Positions 38,361-50,522 of a stretch of DNA of 64,000 bases are shown here, in pieces. This DNA is from Pachypanchax playfairii. Its lineage: Eukaryota; Chordata; Actinopteri; Cyprinodontiformes; Aplocheilidae. Where the stretch lies: positions 551,597 through 615,596 of the forward strand of contig SSNP01000015.1 in assembly GCA_006937955.1 (NCBI GenBank), given 5' to 3'. The number at the start of each line of letters is the position of its first letter. Positions within the stretch are counted from its first letter, which is position 1. The notes under the pieces are model-generated. The model ran no database searches. It was not told the origin of the DNA and worked only from the letters and a program-made list of their open reading frames with translations. Made by a program: the position numbers and the translations under genes.

Positions 38361-38767
38361 AACTATTTACTATGATATAATTATTAAAACAGTAATGAAA
38401 TAATGGCTTATTCATAATGTAGCTTTACTAAATAGTCTTGGAGCATTCGGTAGAAATATGCATGAATGAATAAATTAATTGAGTTTAATAAAATGTATCT
38501 CTTTTATGGCCTCTTACGTTTGTTGATTCTCTAACTGTATTTATTGCAGAGGAATTAAAGAAACTCCTGCTTTTCATCTGTATTGTATTCTGCCAGAACT
38601 GATGCTCAACTGCAGTCTGTGATTCACTTTATTAATGAGGTGCTGGCAGGTATGCCCAACACTCACGCTGCTTCAATAGCCCGGCCAGCCTTTAATGGCT
38701 ACAATAACTCTTTCGCTAACTATCACAGGTCTGTGTAATGTTATCAGACCTTCTCTTCAATGAGCAC

Positions 38768-38780
38768 ACACACACACACA
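38768..38780. repeat. Short CA run
   Basis: Six to seven CA units. It interrupts an otherwise unique-looking stretch, 38500-39050. Confidence 0.6.
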
Positions 38781-39544
38781 ATACATTCTCTCTCCTAATA
38801 ACAGTTTTCTGCAATTCGCCAAATGTTTTTTTTCATGGTTGGCGAATTTAGCTTGACCTTGTGAGGCTCAAAAAGGTTGAGTCATACGCGAGGGCTTTTC
38901 TTTAGTGTTTAAAATATTTACCGTTCACTTCTCCTAATCAGCATTCGTGTGGCCAACCTCAGTCCCTGTAGCCTTTTATTGCTGCAGAAAAAAGAAACGG
39001 CCTACTACCGAGTAGCCTGCAATTATTCATGCTAGTGTCTAGGCCTGTGGAGAGGAACAGAAACAACTAAAATAACACCCATCTACCTCCTGAAAGACTA
39101 AAAGTTCTTATTTCTGAGACCAGGTAGTTATTTCCCATGAGGAAAATGAGATAAAAGTACAAAAAGTCTTAAAATTAAACAAAATAATAAGTAAGAGTAT
39201 GTTTTCATCGGAATCATCATTTTTAATGAAGTTGCCTAAAAACACAAAACAGAGGAAAGTTCAGCTCTTGGAGTTGATAGCAGTGACACACACGCACAAA
39301 CACACTTAAGTAGAAGAATTCATGAGCCAAGGAAAGGGATTGGTCAGACTTCAAAAGTTGGGATTAGACTCTAAGCTTTCTTTCATTTCAAGAATGAGCT
39401 TGCCAGAATGCAGAATTTAAATAGTAAAACAATAAAAACCACAAGGTAGTTGACTTGCTCTTTTGACTGAAATCATCTTATTTTTTGGAAGAAACTACAT
39501 TTAACTATGGAGAAGCAAAAACCCTCTATAGGCCATACATAACT

Positions 39545-39780
39545 AGAAAAACACTCAGAGAGCGCGGACCTCCGCCAAGCATCACTTGGACATATAGAAA
39601 GTACTATGTCCATATTCTTAAAAAAATTTGTGGATCCCAACGGTAATCTGGATCACCCCCAAAATCTGATTAATTGTTGCTTCGGTTATTTCTGAACTTT
39701 CCTGATAATTTCATCAAAATCCATCCATTAGTTTTTGAATTATCCTGCTAACAGACAGACAGACAGACCCTGATCAAAAC
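39545..39780. mobile_element. RTE-like non-LTR retrotransposon 3' fragment
   Basis: Contains CAGAGAGCGCGGACCTCCGC, CCATCCATTAGTTTTTGAAT, then TTATCCTGCTAACAGACAGA with further CAGA units. This order is that of a very common vertebrate RTE/BovB-type 3' region (from memory). No coding part is left. Confidence 0.5.
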
Positions 39781-39860
39781 AATGTCACAGGAGTTTTGAA
39801 CATGTTTGAGTATTGTGCGAGAGTTATTATGGGGGAGAGCAAGAAATGTGAATCAACTTT

Positions 39861-40205
39861 TGGCGGCGTAGTCTAGTGATCGCCCTTCGTTCGAAAGATG
39901 GCGGGTTTGATCCCCAGTGCCGGCAAGCGAAGTATCCTTGGGCAAGATACTGAACCCGCCGCTGCCTCTGGGCGGCCGTAATCTGTTGGGAAGGAGGTCA
40001 CCCTCCGATCGGGAAACCGGAGTTTGATCCCGTGTCTCGGCAAGAGGCTACGTCTCGAAGTATCCGTGGGCAAGATACTGAACCCCGCAACTGTCCCCCA
40101 AAGCGCTGTTCGAGACGGCTGCCCTCTGCTCCTCACTTCACGGTGAGGATGGGTCAAATGCAGAGACAAATTTCCCCACGAGGGATTAATATAGGAATTT
40201 TTTTT
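39861..40205 (+). mobile_element. Dimeric tRNA-derived SINE, copy 2 (well preserved)
   Basis: Unit 1 starts GGCGGCGTAGTCTAGTGATC (A box) and has GGGTTTGATCCC (B box). Unit 2 starts GGCGGCCGTAATCTGTTGG and has GGAGTTTGATCCC. Each unit ends with 'AAGTATCC(T/G)TGGGCAAGATACTGAACCC'. The tail passes through GGGTCAAATGCAGAGACAAA and GGGATTAATATAGG to a T/A-rich end. The Pol III boxes are better kept than in copy 1, so this copy is younger. It lies in the large intron, in the same orientation as the gene. Confidence 0.75.
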
Positions 40206-41106
40206 AAAAATGTCGCAAGGCCAATTTTATTAAAATGCTTTCCATCAATTTAGAGGAAAAGATTAATCCAATTTTTTTTTTAATGGGGGGGTCTTCACAT
40301 GCCCTTCTGTCTCTGGTCTGCATCCATTCTGACCTGTGATTGGATAATTGTAGCTCCTGAAGTCCTCTGATGTATTCAAAGCTTTTCTGTTTGTTCAGGA
40401 TTCTTTTGTTTGAGAATCTACAGGACTGTGAAGCTCACCTGGTCAAATCTTGGCAGAGCTGATTTTTTTCTGCTGTGTTTAGACAGCAGTATACTTTAAA
40501 TGCTTTGTGTTACACATTACCATGAAGCTCTTCTTTCTGAAACAGTTTGAATTTTCTTGCTAGCACAAATGGCAACAAAGTTACAGTAATTTAACCCTAT
40601 AAAAGGCATGTTAGAGTTTAAAGGGTTAAAGACTCGTGAAATGGAAGGCTAACCTTTTGTGAAAACTCAATAAGGGACAATTTTCATTCCTCGGAGGGAT
40701 TTTGTAGCCGTTTTATTCCATTGTTATTGATCTGGTTTTAGAATGGTGCGTACAAAGGTTAGACTGAGATGAGCAAAAGGACTTAGTTTTCTTGAAGACA
40801 AGCAGCCAGGGTTGCTGGTTAGTTGCTGTGTTTAGTGGTAAAATGTTGAACACTACTGACCTGCAAACCACATGAGAAATTAAAACATTATGCAAAAGGC
40901 TTTTTCACTTATTGTTGTGCAAGTGTATTGATAGCCTGTCACGTTCACTCCCTTTGGAGGGGGAGTTAAAGTAACATTTGGGATAAAGTGTTGAACAGAA
41001 ACAGAGAAATCACATCCTCAGGCTAGTTTTATGAATTACATGTAATAGACTTGTTTTTCATTAAATCTCAATGGCAGAAAATGTTTTCAACAGTCCTAAA
41101 AACTCT

Positions 41107-41126
41107 CACACACACACACACACACA
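41107..41126. repeat. Short CA microsatellite
   Basis: Ten CA units in the large intron. Confidence 0.8.
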
Positions 41127-43640
41127 TGTAGTCGTGAGAAAAAGAAAGTTCCCTCAGGTTTTATGGTTTTACATATCAGGACAGAAAAGCAATGATCTGG
41201 TACTTTTCAGATTTTAAAGTGATTTAAATCTAATTAAAAAAACAATGACAGAGTTTTATTTATTTAACAAAAATGAGTCCGAGTGGAAAAGCTGTATGTG
41301 GGAAAAACTAAGTTCACTCTTTCTGCTTCCACAGGATTTAAGAGAGAACGTCTCACTTAAGTGCTGCTAATCAGATGTAGTTTAGCTGATCAATTGGTCT
41401 GGAGAAAACAGACCAAAGGCATCAGCACTGACCTTAGAGTTTCAAGCCTTCAGTCAGGAAAGGGTTAAAAATCATTTCCAAGTCATTGAGTCCATCATTC
41501 TACAGACAGAGATTATTCACTGTTAGAAACATGTCTATCTTGGATGTCCCATCAAGTTCATCCCTAGGTCCAAGTGAGCATTGATTATAGAAGTGACAAA
41601 AAAATCCAAGAGCTCCATTTCAGACTCCATGGGCCTCAGTCAGCAAGTTAACAGTTAAAGTTCATGACAGAACAATAAAAAATAAGAAGTTCCTAAAGCA
41701 ACTTTAAGGGACCTGCTTGCATGTGCATGAATGAGAAACCCTCAGCCAATCAGAAAGCTGCATTACCCTTAAACAGCTTGGCTGATAGGTGAAAGGGCTG
41801 AAAGAGTCAAATTTATGGAAGTATGGGATTATGTTGCCACGGTAACCCAGAATTTCATGTAGAAAGGTTTTAAAATCTGAGATAGACTAATGTCTTGTGA
41901 GCACATACAAATTGAAATGGTCTTCGTAGGTGAAAGCATGTTGACGCAGTAACCTTTGGAAAACGATCAAGCTTTGACCTGTCTGAGCGTTTTTCATTCA
42001 TTTTCAATGTAAGTTGTGTTTTTTTTCTTTTTTTGTGAAAACCATTGCCGTGGTATTTGAAAACACCACAAAATCATGATAGTGCACATCAGTTTAATGT
42101 ACTATGATATGCATCTTGAGATCTAGCAATTTTTGGCAGTAGGACATTTCAGGGACTGTTTTTGGCATGCTGCATTGCCAAAAAAGGACTTGCATACTTT
42201 CCACAATTGAGCTGCACATTTGGATGCAGGATTTATGTGGGTGCATTGCTCCGTTCGGGATGTGTTAATTTTGATGGAAGAATAAGAGGTGCCTCGATAT
42301 GAACATAGGCCATCGGTTTCCAATGCTTTGCATTTGCCTCTAATGTTTATGGCCGGCCTCAATGAACAAGTACTGCTTGTTTAGAAGGGTTACAGGAAAA
42401 AGAAGCATCGCCTAATTTTACAAAGTCACATCTGAATGAACTACAAGTCTCCTGGAACAAACTCCCCTGTGCATTATGGGTAAACATCTCTACTTTGGTC
42501 TTCTCTGTCTTATCTGTGCCATATTTTGCAAAAACTGACACATATCTCCGCACAAACACCTCATGCCAGCTGTCAGCATGGTGGAGGAAAGCTGATGATA
42601 CGGGCTTGTTTTTTTAGCTACAGTACCTGGACTCTTGGAGTCACCGTGCTGACCATGAGCTCCTCTGTGTACAGAAATATTCTAGGTTCAAGTGTATGAG
42701 ACCCTCTGACAGTTAAAGCTTGGACCAAACTGGGTCATGCCCACAACACAGCACGATAATCTGTAAAGGAAATTTTGTTTTCTTTTTTGTTCTTTTAAAA
42801 GTTTGTTGACATTTTACTCATCTGCTCATTTCAGGGGGAAATCTATCTTGTTCCTGTTTAGTAGTTTTGATAAATAAATCTTAAATCAGTAGAGATTAGG
42901 CCCTGCTGGGGTTATTGAAGGTTTGAGAGTGACTGCACCTTTCTGCTTCTTGCTTTGTCATATTTTATTAGTGTTTTTGAGAGATTATGGATTTTGCAGA
43001 ATGTCAGACTTGTGTGACTTAATTTACATGATTAATTATCTTGCTGTGCTTATTATTCAATGCTGTTTTGACTCCAAAAAGTCAGTTGGATATTTGTGAT
43101 AGTGTCCACATGTGGGCTTTATTGAATGATTAGCTAAGGTAATTTGTTTTCAGAATTTAATTAATCCATTCTGACCCAGCAAGCAGTAATGGACAACGAC
43201 AAACACACACACACACAGTGTTATGTCTCCTCTCGTGTTGTTTTTTCTTCCTATGTTCCCAACGGTAGAAACTAAGTGTATTTTGGTCTTTTTGAAACTA
43301 CTCCTTACAGCAAAAGATGAGATGGAAGTTGAATGGCCTAAGGCAATGTACAGACTACTGAAAAGTCCCTTAAGATGTTGATGCAATACTACAGCGACAC
43401 TTATGTGGCTGGATGCTCATGTAAGTGAATTTAACTGTAACATAATGCTGAAAAAAATGTGCAACCAGGGTTTCTTTATTCTAGCTATAGAGCCAAGATG
43501 GACGGCCATGTGTTGTGTATTGTGTCTGTCCTTTAGGTTTACATATAATTGGTGGTGTATATGTTAATGGGTAAAAAGTTAATGCAATGCTTTCACAGCA
43601 CACCTAGAGGTCATGTTTGGAAAGTTGGAGCGCAGTTTTA

Positions 43641-44200
43641 GCCCTTCTTTTCACTAGATGCGTAAGCGGTGTGTAACATCAGTGAAGCGTCATACGAGGC
43701 TGACAGTCACCATTAAAGTCAATAGGACCGTTTGCACCGGGTGCAAAGCAGCGCAAAATGGATGCATCTCAAAAGCGTAGTGTTGCAATTCTATTTTTTA
43801 TGCACTACACTTCTATAACGCATCAAGTTCAGCAGTTTAGTTTGGACCAGACAGGAAATCAGGCGTTTGTGAAAAGTAAAATATCCAGAACTTTCAAAAT
43901 AAAGGACACGTTTGCTGGACTATGAAGGGTTTGAAGTCCGTAGATGGTGTGAAAATAATCCACATACCTTCTGGATACATGCTGTCACCTTTCTCCCTTC
44001 TTGTTGTTGTGTGTATTGACAAAATCATGTGTAATTTCACAACTCTCCTGTGATTTTGTGATTTCCCGGGACCAGCTGGATGGAACGGTTTTGCGAGTGA
44101 TACACGTCTAAGACACATAATTTCACAAGCAAAACACATTGGGTGGAAAGGAAGAGTTAGTGTCACCGAGACACTCTGCCTTTAGTCCAGAAAAGGAACT
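43641..44200. mobile_element. Harbinger-like MITE, older copy
   Basis: Related to the copy at 53574-54108 over most of its length. Shared strings include GTTTGGACCAGACAGGAAAT, CCACATACCTTCTGGATACA and CCAGCTGGATGGAA. The left end GCCCTTCTTTTCAC corresponds to CCCCTCCTTTCCAC of the better copy. The right end is decayed, so the boundary near 44200 is approximate. Confidence 0.6.
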
Positions 44201-45094
44201 ACATGCTCACATGTAAGAGATGGGACATCAAACTGTAATCAGCCACTTGGGAGCGGCTCGTTTCCTTTAGACTTTCACAGCATGTTCCTACAGCTGATAT
44301 TTTTTAATGGTATGAATGTTTAAAGCTACAGCATTACCCATTTACTACATCTTTACTCAAAACACCAGAAAAAATTCTCAAGTTTATTTGGAAAAACAAT
44401 ATTTATGTGCTAAGCAACTTTCCTGTACCTTTCCTTTGGGAGTCAACAGTATCTTTACTTCTAAAGGACTGTTTTGTTTTTGTTTGTTTGTTTACTTGTT
44501 CCTCCCAGTTAACCTTATTATTTGTGCAATGAGCCACAGGGGAGATTCCACTTTCTCTGTGTGGGTTTCCATTGGGTGGTTCTGTTTTTTTTTTTTAAAT
44601 TAACTAAAGCCGTGCGCAGTAGAATAATTAGTGAACCTAAACTGAGCAGCGCTGTGGAGGTTCGAGTCCAAGTTTTTTTTTTTCCAGTGTGTGTACTCTC
44701 CCTTCCACCCATTAGCAAGATACTATTTAGAGTTTAACGAGTTTTTTCTGCCATTATTTTCTCTTTTCATTTTGTTTTACGGCAGCCACACCACTACATG
44801 GCTTAAAGAAAAGTTTTGGTAGCACTTGGATTTTTGTGCCGTTATTAAACTCTCTCAAATATTTAAAACAGCCGCTGGGACATAACGCAACATTTGTGTA
44901 AAGTTCTTACAAGTAAGTCGGTGTCTTAAAAGATGCAAGCAGACAGCTGAAGGGTTTAAGCTTCTCAAAATGGACACAATGCACATAAACCTCTTATTAT
45001 TGGTGCCTCAAATTGTCATCTTTGTTTGGTTTGCTTTGGCTGCTTGTTTTTAACTGTCGTAAATTTTAGCAACCCAAATCATCACTAAGCTGAA

Positions 45095-45400
45095 GAATTC
45101 CATGTCCCTTAAGTCTGAAATGAGCTTCATCTGAAGACTGGCTGGAGTCTCGCTTAGGGATTGGGTGAGGAGATTGGTTTTCCTATAAGGGGCTCAGGGT
45201 AGAGTCGTCACTCATCGAAAGGAGAGGTGGTTTGACCTTCTGGGACAGCTGCCTTCTGGATGTTTGTTTCAGACATGTCCTACTTCCATACAACCTTTGA
45301 CCCAGGAGCCAATGAAGAGTTTATATTGAACAGCTGATCTGTGAAGAACCTCCGGATGAGCTGGAGGAGGTAGCTACTCCCAGAACAGTGTCAGAAGATA
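45095..45400 (+). mobile_element. LINE fragment (degenerate)
   Basis: CTGGAGTCTCGCTTAGGGAT, GGGTGAGGAGATTGG, CATCGAAAGGAGAGGTGG and GAGCTGGAGGAGGTAGCT follow the order of the 3' end of the same LINE type seen at 32370-32820, continuing further 3'. It is heavily mutated and has no open frame. Confidence 0.5.
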
Positions 45401-46674
45401 AATAAATGGTTAGTAAGTTAATGATGCTTGTACTTAGCCTGTACATAATTGCAGAAACAAAAAATGTTTCTGAAAAATACAATGTCAATGTAAACTTTAT
45501 ACTGAGAGCAAAGAATGGCAGGAATACAATTAAATTATTGCCTTTGCCTCGACTGTTTTTTTTCTTTTAGTTTTTAGGTTGTTGTATACTAAAAAAATTG
45601 ATTCTTTATAATATTATTTTGTCCATTTCTTTTAGGATGGCCATCTAAGTGACATGACGTTTGCACTGTACAAACATTAAGTGGTTTAGAAAATATTTTA
45701 TTTACAACAAGAAATCAATCAACAAAAATCATCACAAAAAGAAACCATAGCATAAAATCAGAAAGCAAATGTTTTTGGACAGAGTGTCAGTAGAACATTT
45801 TTTTTAAAAAGCAAAGGAATAGAATTAGGTGTGTTGAAATGCTAGCTGTATTATAAGAAAAAAAAGGATTCTCAGGGGTTTTTTGGGAAGAAATTCATTT
45901 TCAAGAGGATCCTCGAGGACATAGGGACATACCTACTCTATGAATGAATATAGAGCATATTTCTAAGAGAACTGCAGTCAAACAGAAGCAGATGTCTACA
46001 ATATTTAACTTTAGCTGGTTGCAAACCCATGAGCCACTTTGAAGGCAAGCAGTGGGGACTTCTGGATGATTTGTTTGGCTGTGCAAGTAGAGTGTTCAAA
46101 GCCGAGGGCAATGTGCCCTTTTGGTTAACTGAACACCAACAAAATGCAGGCCATCTGTTGGGGTTTCACTGTGGGATATGAGAGCACATTGCATTAACTA
46201 CAGTACAGTTAAGTATTACATATATAATTCTCAGTAGTTTACACAGGTTTTTATTGGAATACATTCTGATTTCTTCTTTTCCTGCAGCAATCTTATTAAA
46301 TCAAACAACATACTGCACTCTCAAACATATTCAAAGAAACAGGGATACTATGGTTTTGGCTAAGTGATTTACTGATTTAAATGGTGAATGAAAAAAGCAC
46401 TTACTGGTCTGTGGGGATACATTTTGATTTTAAATAAGCATAAACCCAATAGGGAGTAGAATGACAGAGAAAACACACATTTTCAAACAGAGAGATCTTT
46501 TAATGTTTTATAAGGCCTCACACTAGCAGGGTTTTTGGTAACAACAGACCACGTGAGGATGGTGTGAACTTAATTATAAAGAACTTTCTTGCAGTTTTTT
46601 ACAATTGCCATTTGACTGTGGGATCCTAAATTTTTTCTTTGCTGTGTTGATCATCATCTTGCCTCTTTTGGATA

Positions 46675-46830
46675 CCATCCATTTATTTTCTTTACCCTCT
46701 GATCCTGATCAGGGTTGGGAGCTGGTGTCTACCTCCAGTGATTGTTGGGCAAGAGGCATAGTACTCCCTGGACAGTCAACCACATGATCACACTGACAAA
46801 CAGCCATTCATATACATACACACACATATA
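46675..46830 (+). repeat. Fragment of a common fish L2/SINE-like repeat
   Basis: GATCAGGGTTGGGAGCTGGT, GTCTACCTCCAGTGATTG, GGGCAAGAGGCATAGTACTC and CCTGGACAGTCAACCA follow the order of a widespread teleost repeat that I recognise by pattern. Pieces belonging to the later part of the same repeat occur at 56882-57001 and 60135-60262. Confidence 0.5.
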
Positions 46831-48735
46831 TCTATGGACTATTTGAATTTGTCATCTACAATTTTGGACATTGTACGAAACCTGAAGTGCAAATTGAAAA
46901 TAAACCAAACCGAATTGCATCATTGGGCATTCCCTCTTGGACATGAATCGGTCACATTTATACAGTTCAAATGTCCTTGATCCTGGTAAAGCAGATCATT
47001 GAGTCCATGTCGATTAACCATTTCATCGATGTAAAGGACATAGTTGATTACTGAACTTTGGAACTACTATCATCTTTGTGGCTATTTGGAATCAGTGCAT
47101 TTAATTGATTTTTGCTCTTCCTCAGATCAGAACAATCCAGACTTGAGCAAACTACTTGGGTAGCTCCTATCAATCAAAAACTGTTGTAAGGCGTTCATGG
47201 TTTTTTTAGCTATAAGCACCAGCTGGGATCAGGTGCAGTCCAGCTCTTTAAATTCTGTCTTGGATACCTTTCATTTTTAGCAAGATCTTCTTCTTGGAGA
47301 TGGCCTGTGGCCATCTCTTAGATTCTTTAGCCATGGTTCATTGGTGTTGTGCAATGTCTTTTTAATATACACACACACTTCTAAAGGATTGCTTAGTCTC
47401 AGGGCTCATGGTCTTACCCTACCATAGAGAATAACCTTTGGATGATACAACTATCTAGTTTGTTCTCTGTGATGGTAGAAGTATTTATAGCATTTTGTGC
47501 TACATGTACTGTATATCTTGTGGAAAGCTTTCAGAAAGTACTTTGGCAAAGGATATGAAGCAAAGATTATTCATCCTGGGTATGATCCTCAACCATAGAT
47601 CAGCTTCCCTTATGTTTAAAGGGTTAGTTTGGATATGTCCATTGGTGAATGGTGGAGTAACGATGTATACTCTGACCTGACATCCTAGTTCCCCATCATC
47701 GCAGGGAATAGATACGACTTTTTAGGTGTAAAATATTGTTTAATCTTACCATAAAAAGACCCTAAATTACACTTGTTCAGTTTCAAACTATCACACAAAG
47801 TCTTAAAAACAATATCACCACCACTCATCAGAGGAATTATTGGGGCAATTTAGGATGAACACATTTGGTCCTGTTTGACCTAGCAGGAGTTCACAGAAAA
47901 CCTTAACCCCTATTAATTTATTTAACAACCCCCAACTCTCACAGTCAGGTGACAAGGAGGGTGTCATAAATATTAAAATAGGAGTTTGCACTGCCACACT
48001 CTCATATTAAATCATACAGAGAAGAATGTATATGCCCTTATTAAAAGATAATGTGTTCGAGTCATAAAAATGTATAACCCACTAGACAAGATTCCTCTCC
48101 TCCCCGTCTTTTCTTCTTCCTCTTGGATCTAATTAAATTTATGCCTTTTTGCACATTTGTCCATCATTGTCTGTATCTTTTTTATTTCTATATACACTTG
48201 CTGTTCTTTTCTTATTCTGTGAGAAGTAATAGACTAACTGAAGAGATCAAAACAGTTTGATTTGTTTTCCTTCAAGGAACCATCATGAAAGACATTTACG
48301 CTATGTAAGTTTTATTACAGAGACATAGTTGGAATTTTTTTGAAATATGTCATGTGGAGTTGTTATTGGCAGTTTGTATTATACCTGTTGTAGACAGCAA
48401 TCCGAGTAATCTTAGTTTGGAGAATCAAGAGAAACATTTTCATGGAAGAGTGAAGCTAGTAAAACTGGGGCCAATTCCAGTTGGAGTTTCAGCCCCCTAA
48501 AAAACTTTAGTCTTTAAAATTTTCAATGCAGGTCATGCAAGACGCCTTTTTATAAAACCGTTGTATCAGATCAACACTGAAGGATGTGTTGGCCTGCAGT
48601 CTGTTGCAATAATGTTCTGTTCTGTCTCGTTAGGACAACTGGGCAGTGTAACTATCTGATATCAAATCAATGTAGTGTAAAATAAGAAAAAACTGTAAAG
48701 ATTGTGTTGTTTTTAATGCATTATATTTTACCCAA

Positions 48736-49605
48736 TTATCTCGCGTGTCGACCTCTTCGTGCATGTGTGTGTTTGTCCGTGTATGTGGAGTCGTGATGGC
48801 TGAAGCATGGAAATATAAAAGCAGGGACAGACGGGTTACACATACAGAACCTGACACATCTCGAATGTTTTCCTTCTGTATTCTCCATTTCTGCAAAAGC
48901 ACAAATAAACACTGCCAAGCCATAGTGGTGCTCCACATCATCATCATCAAGTTCCCGGATGTTCCTCTGAGAACCCCACAAAAACCATCATAGACCTACC
49001 ACACCTAATGGGGAGCCCACTGTTTTTTGACTTCATCCAGACCCTGCAAAAATCACATCTAACTGATTTACATTAGAACAGGTTGAGACAGTTTAAACAT
49101 GTCTGAACAACAGCCTTCAGTGAGTGCGTTTGATGGTTAAATAAACACACACATGTGCACGAAAGGTGCAAAGACAAAACCATGTGTGTAACTAAATGCC
49201 TCGGTCATCATCCTGCTGGGTCCTGCCAGGGGAACATTCCTCTACTCTCTGCTCCACTGAGCAAGAAGAACTGCAGAACAGGGAAACTATGCAGCTCACG
49301 TCTGTGCGTATAAGCGTGTGTCGGTGTGACCGTGTGTTTGTCCACTGGGAGGCGGTGAAGTGTGACGGCCTGGCCACTCAGACCATGGAGACTTATGGAG
49401 CGAGAGCGAGCCAGCTGTTCAATTTGGCCACATGGGCAGACACAGAAAGAAACAGAGAATATTGAAGAGAAACCGAGTCAAGATGTGACAGGTTCTGTAT
49501 GTGTAACCTATCCGTCTGTCCCTGCGTTTACATTTCCAGGCCCAACCCATCACGAGTCAACATATACACATACATGAAGAAGCTGGCACGCCAAGACTTT
49601 TGATT
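48736..49605. repeat. Inverted duplication (probable foldback element)
   Basis: The left arm at about 48736-48870 and the right arm at about 49478-49605 are inverted copies. The reverse of the left arm reads GTGTCAGGTTCTGTATGTGT and GTCTGTCCCTGC. The right arm reads GTGACAGGTTCTGTATGTGT and GTCTGTCCCTGC. Weak similarity continues inward. The central ~600 bp has no recognised content. This looks like a diverged long-TIR non-autonomous transposon, but no clear target duplication was found. Confidence 0.6.
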
Positions 49606-50399
49606 AGCCAGATGAGTGCTACTGAATTTTCTCAGATAGCTTGAAGAATAGCTGGATTTTGTGGGCTTCCTTCCCCTCCTGTCACTTTCTACTTCTTTTC
49701 CAGGTTCATGCACTATAGGTCTTTTGTTGTTTGAGTCAAGTGCTGAATCTCCCCTTACGATATCAGAGCTTGTGGGGAAAAAAGTCAGTGAATAATGAAA
49801 ATACCTTTCTGCTGGGAAACAAAACAACTCTTGAATTTTAAAGATTCTTTGCTCTTCTCTGACTGTACTGCTTCTGTAGATCTGTAGTTACTCCAAAATC
49901 AAATTCTTTCCTCCTTCCTCTACAATAAATGTTGCTCTCCAAGAATTAAAAAAAAGTTGATCTTTCCTTTTTTATTTTCCTTGTGATGATTTATTTACTG
50001 TGTACAATTCCTTCCCTTTCCTTCCTGGTTTGCATGCTGAGGACATCTACGGCGCCGTGGCGGTGGTCCTAAATAATTCACATCTTTTAACCAAAACTCT
50101 CATTCATTCTCTTCTGTCCTCATTTTTCAAGATGACTCTGTGTCTTCCCTTTTTTGTATCAATGTGATGTCCTTCTCTTTGTCTTTTGTTTTATTATTTT
50201 CAGAGAGCCGTCTGAGGCTCTTCTCTGACTGTAGAATGAGACAGAGAGGAGGAACGACAGCAGCTCAGAACAACCACTAGAGTGGGAACAAACTGGAAAT
50301 AATCTTTTTGCTCCTCCTTGTGCCGATCCTCTCACTCTCCCACCTCACTAACCGCCTCTTTGATCGTCTCTTTGTCTCTCTCTCTTCATCTCTCCTCAG

Positions 50400-50522
50400 A
50401 TCCCAATGCGCTGGGGCAGCATGGCACTGACCATGCCTTGATTGGAGGAGTGGTGGCAGTTGTGGTCTTTGTCACCTTGTGTCTAATCATTGTTCTTGGA
50501 AGATACTTGGCCAGGCATAAAG
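50400..50522 (+). CDS. cadm2: CADM2 exon, transmembrane segment
   Basis: The exon is 123 nt, phase 1 to phase 1. It encodes (D)PNALGQHGTDHALIGGVV, then AVVVFVTLCLIIVLGRYLAR and HK. The hydrophobic run from ALIGG to IIVLG is the single membrane-spanning helix, followed by the RYLARHK stop-transfer charges. This block is nearly invariant in CADM proteins. The acceptor is a long CT tract ending CTCCTCAG (50399). The donor AAAG|GTAAAA at 50523 is weaker than the gene's others, and the frame stays open for 71 codons past it. Confidence 0.95.

Larger units (their letters stand above)
31441..50399 (+). other. Large intron between the stalk and transmembrane exons
   Basis: A 19.0-kb intron and the most repeat-laden part of the gene. 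In order it holds a TTAA MITE (31777), a LINE 3' fragment (32370), a dimeric SINE (33418), a dead Tc1-like element (34731), a SINE half copy (38181), an RTE-like fragment (39545), a second dimeric SINE (39861), a CA run (41107), a Harbinger-like MITE (43641), a LINE fragment (45095), an L2/SINE-like tail (46675) and an inverted duplication (48736-49605). Apparently repeat-free stretches are 36200-38150, 38500-39300 and 40400-43000. The 38500-38900 block has the look of a conserved element. No further coding exon was firmly found; stalk cassette exons could be missed. Confidence 0.82.

Noticed and set aside
39861..40205. Tandem tRNA genes
   Set aside because: Box A/B-like motifs are present but no cloverleaf forms; the repeated copy elsewhere with a SINE tail shows a retroposon.
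47170..47380. Possible further transposase remnant on the minus strand (MAKES-like start)
   Set aside because: Only a few residues resemble a Tc1 start; no inverted ends or catalytic block were found.
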